Shown in pieces: positions 37,720-38,223 of a stretch of 38,223 nt of DNA. The stretch spans positions 1 through 38,223 of the forward strand of contig JAVEVF010000005.1 in assembly GCA_034005175.1 (NCBI GenBank), in the 5' to 3' direction. The notes beneath the pieces were generated by a model. It was not told the DNA's origin and ran no database searches. It saw only the letters and a list, made by a program, of their open reading frames with translations. Both the position numbers and the translations under genes were made by a program. The number at the start of each line of letters is the position of its first letter. Position 1 is the stretch's first letter. The stretch is from JAVEVF01 sp034005175 (lineage in GTDB: Bacteria > Actinomycetota > Coriobacteriia > Anaerosomatales > SLCP01).

Positions 37720-38223
37720 AAATAATTTTGTGTAGATAATGTCACAGGCGTTGAACCACATGCACAACCACCCATACCCCCCTCCCCTACGGGTTCGATG
37801 CCACATTACAACACGCCCCCCTATAATTATTCCACGTGGAATTATTCCTATATGAAAACCATTCCCATATGGGAACCATTCCTATGTGACGTTGCCCATA
37901 TAAGAATTGCCCGCATAGACTTGGTGATGCTCACCACCCAAACACTGCCCGCAATCCATAACCTATTGTTCTATGTGGAGCAATGCCCGCATTGAATGCC
38001 CGCATTGGTACACTATCTGCTATACGCTGGCCTACACCATTGGTCTACACCATCCACCGCCATGCAACTGTTACATGGTACGGATGAACGGTAGCAAACC
38101 GATGAACGGTGTTGACGGATGCCACGGAATACCCTAATCTATCCCCATGTTGTAACGGATTGAGTTGTGCGGCTTGTCATCATAGGTGCGGCTTGTGTAT
38201 CAGCAGATTCGAGACAACAGAGC
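37720..38223. repeat. Non-coding, repeat-rich right-end control region
   Basis: No convincing gene is seen. Two 14-bp palindromes, ATTCCACGTGGAAT (37829-37842) and TTCCCATATGGGAA (37862-37875), have centres 33 bp apart. TGCCCGCA occurs at 37908, 37946, 37984 and 37997; the last two form a perfect 13-bp tandem repeat AATGCCCGCATTG (37982-37994, 37995-38007). Further short pairs are CTACACCAT (38032, 38045), GATGAACGGT (38083, 38101) and GTGCGGCTTGT (38167, 38186). A TGCAACTGTTACA relative of the 875/5992 element lies at 38063-38075. This is iteron-like and suits an origin, a packaging site or a promoter control region. Confidence 0.6.

Noticed and set aside
37408..37720. Rightward frames of 77-78 codons in the late leader region
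   Set aside because: Two overlapping frames of similar length, no ribosome site, no motif; they lie over the structured leftward leader.
37798..37995. 65-codon rightward frame at the right end
   Set aside because: It spans the palindromes and repeats, has no ribosome site and an atypical Tyr/Ile/Thr-rich product.
1..38223. tRNA genes, insertion sequences, integrase or CRISPR arrays
   Set aside because: I looked for these and saw no convincing candidate on either strand.

Overview
The window is most of the genome of a tailed phage of the short-tailed, T7-like (podovirus) type. The evidence is a T7-type replication set (primase-helicase, family A DNA polymerase, 5'-3' exonuclease, SSB), a T7-order head module and tail-tube A/B proteins, and three T7-like internal virion proteins. 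A two-component spanin pair with a lipobox points to a Gram-negative host. The DNA is GC-rich and densely coded. The sequence alone does not name the host or the phage genus. No phage RNA polymerase gene is in the window. The switches I can see are sigma70-type promoters, nearly all with a 17-bp spacer.

Layout. Positions 1-14420 read rightward: small accessory genes, a NUMOD4/HNH endonuclease, primase-helicase, ATP-dependent DNA ligase, RNA-ligase-family protein, a DNA polymerase split in two by an HNH gene, a small HTH protein, SSB, exonuclease, a ClpP-like serine protease, another HNH protein, a metallophosphoesterase, a DUF5664 (dATP/dGTP diphosphohydrolase-like) protein and small HTH and membrane proteins. 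A hairpin at 14422-14447 separates this from positions 14450-37211, which read leftward. In transcription order that block holds holin, Rz, Rz1, an XhlA-like protein, two tail appendage genes, TerS, TerL, portal, a small gene, scaffold, major capsid protein, two head/appendage proteins, tail-tube A, a small gene, tail-tube B, a cupin-like protein, internal virion proteins, a GH108-type lysozyme and a short fiber. Many neighbours overlap as ATGA/TGATG, which suggests translational coupling.

Control. Rightward promoters lie at 757-784 and 8868-8896, each followed by a low-complexity tetranucleotide leader. The two leaders are roughly complementary to each other. A 19-base element joining a palindrome to the ribosome binding site precedes both the HNH/primase-helicase operon and the polymerase gene. 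The leftward operon has a near-perfect promoter at 37708-37680, followed by about 420 nt of strongly structured, non-coding leader before the holin. More leftward promoter-like sites sit inside the block, including one just before scaffold and capsid.

The right end (37720-38223) is non-coding and full of short paired direct repeats and palindromes, so it looks like a control or replication region. The candidates most worth following up are the structured late leader, the repeat-rich right end, the split polymerase, the shared palindrome/ribosome-binding element, and the SSB-like C-terminal tail on the DUF5664 protein.
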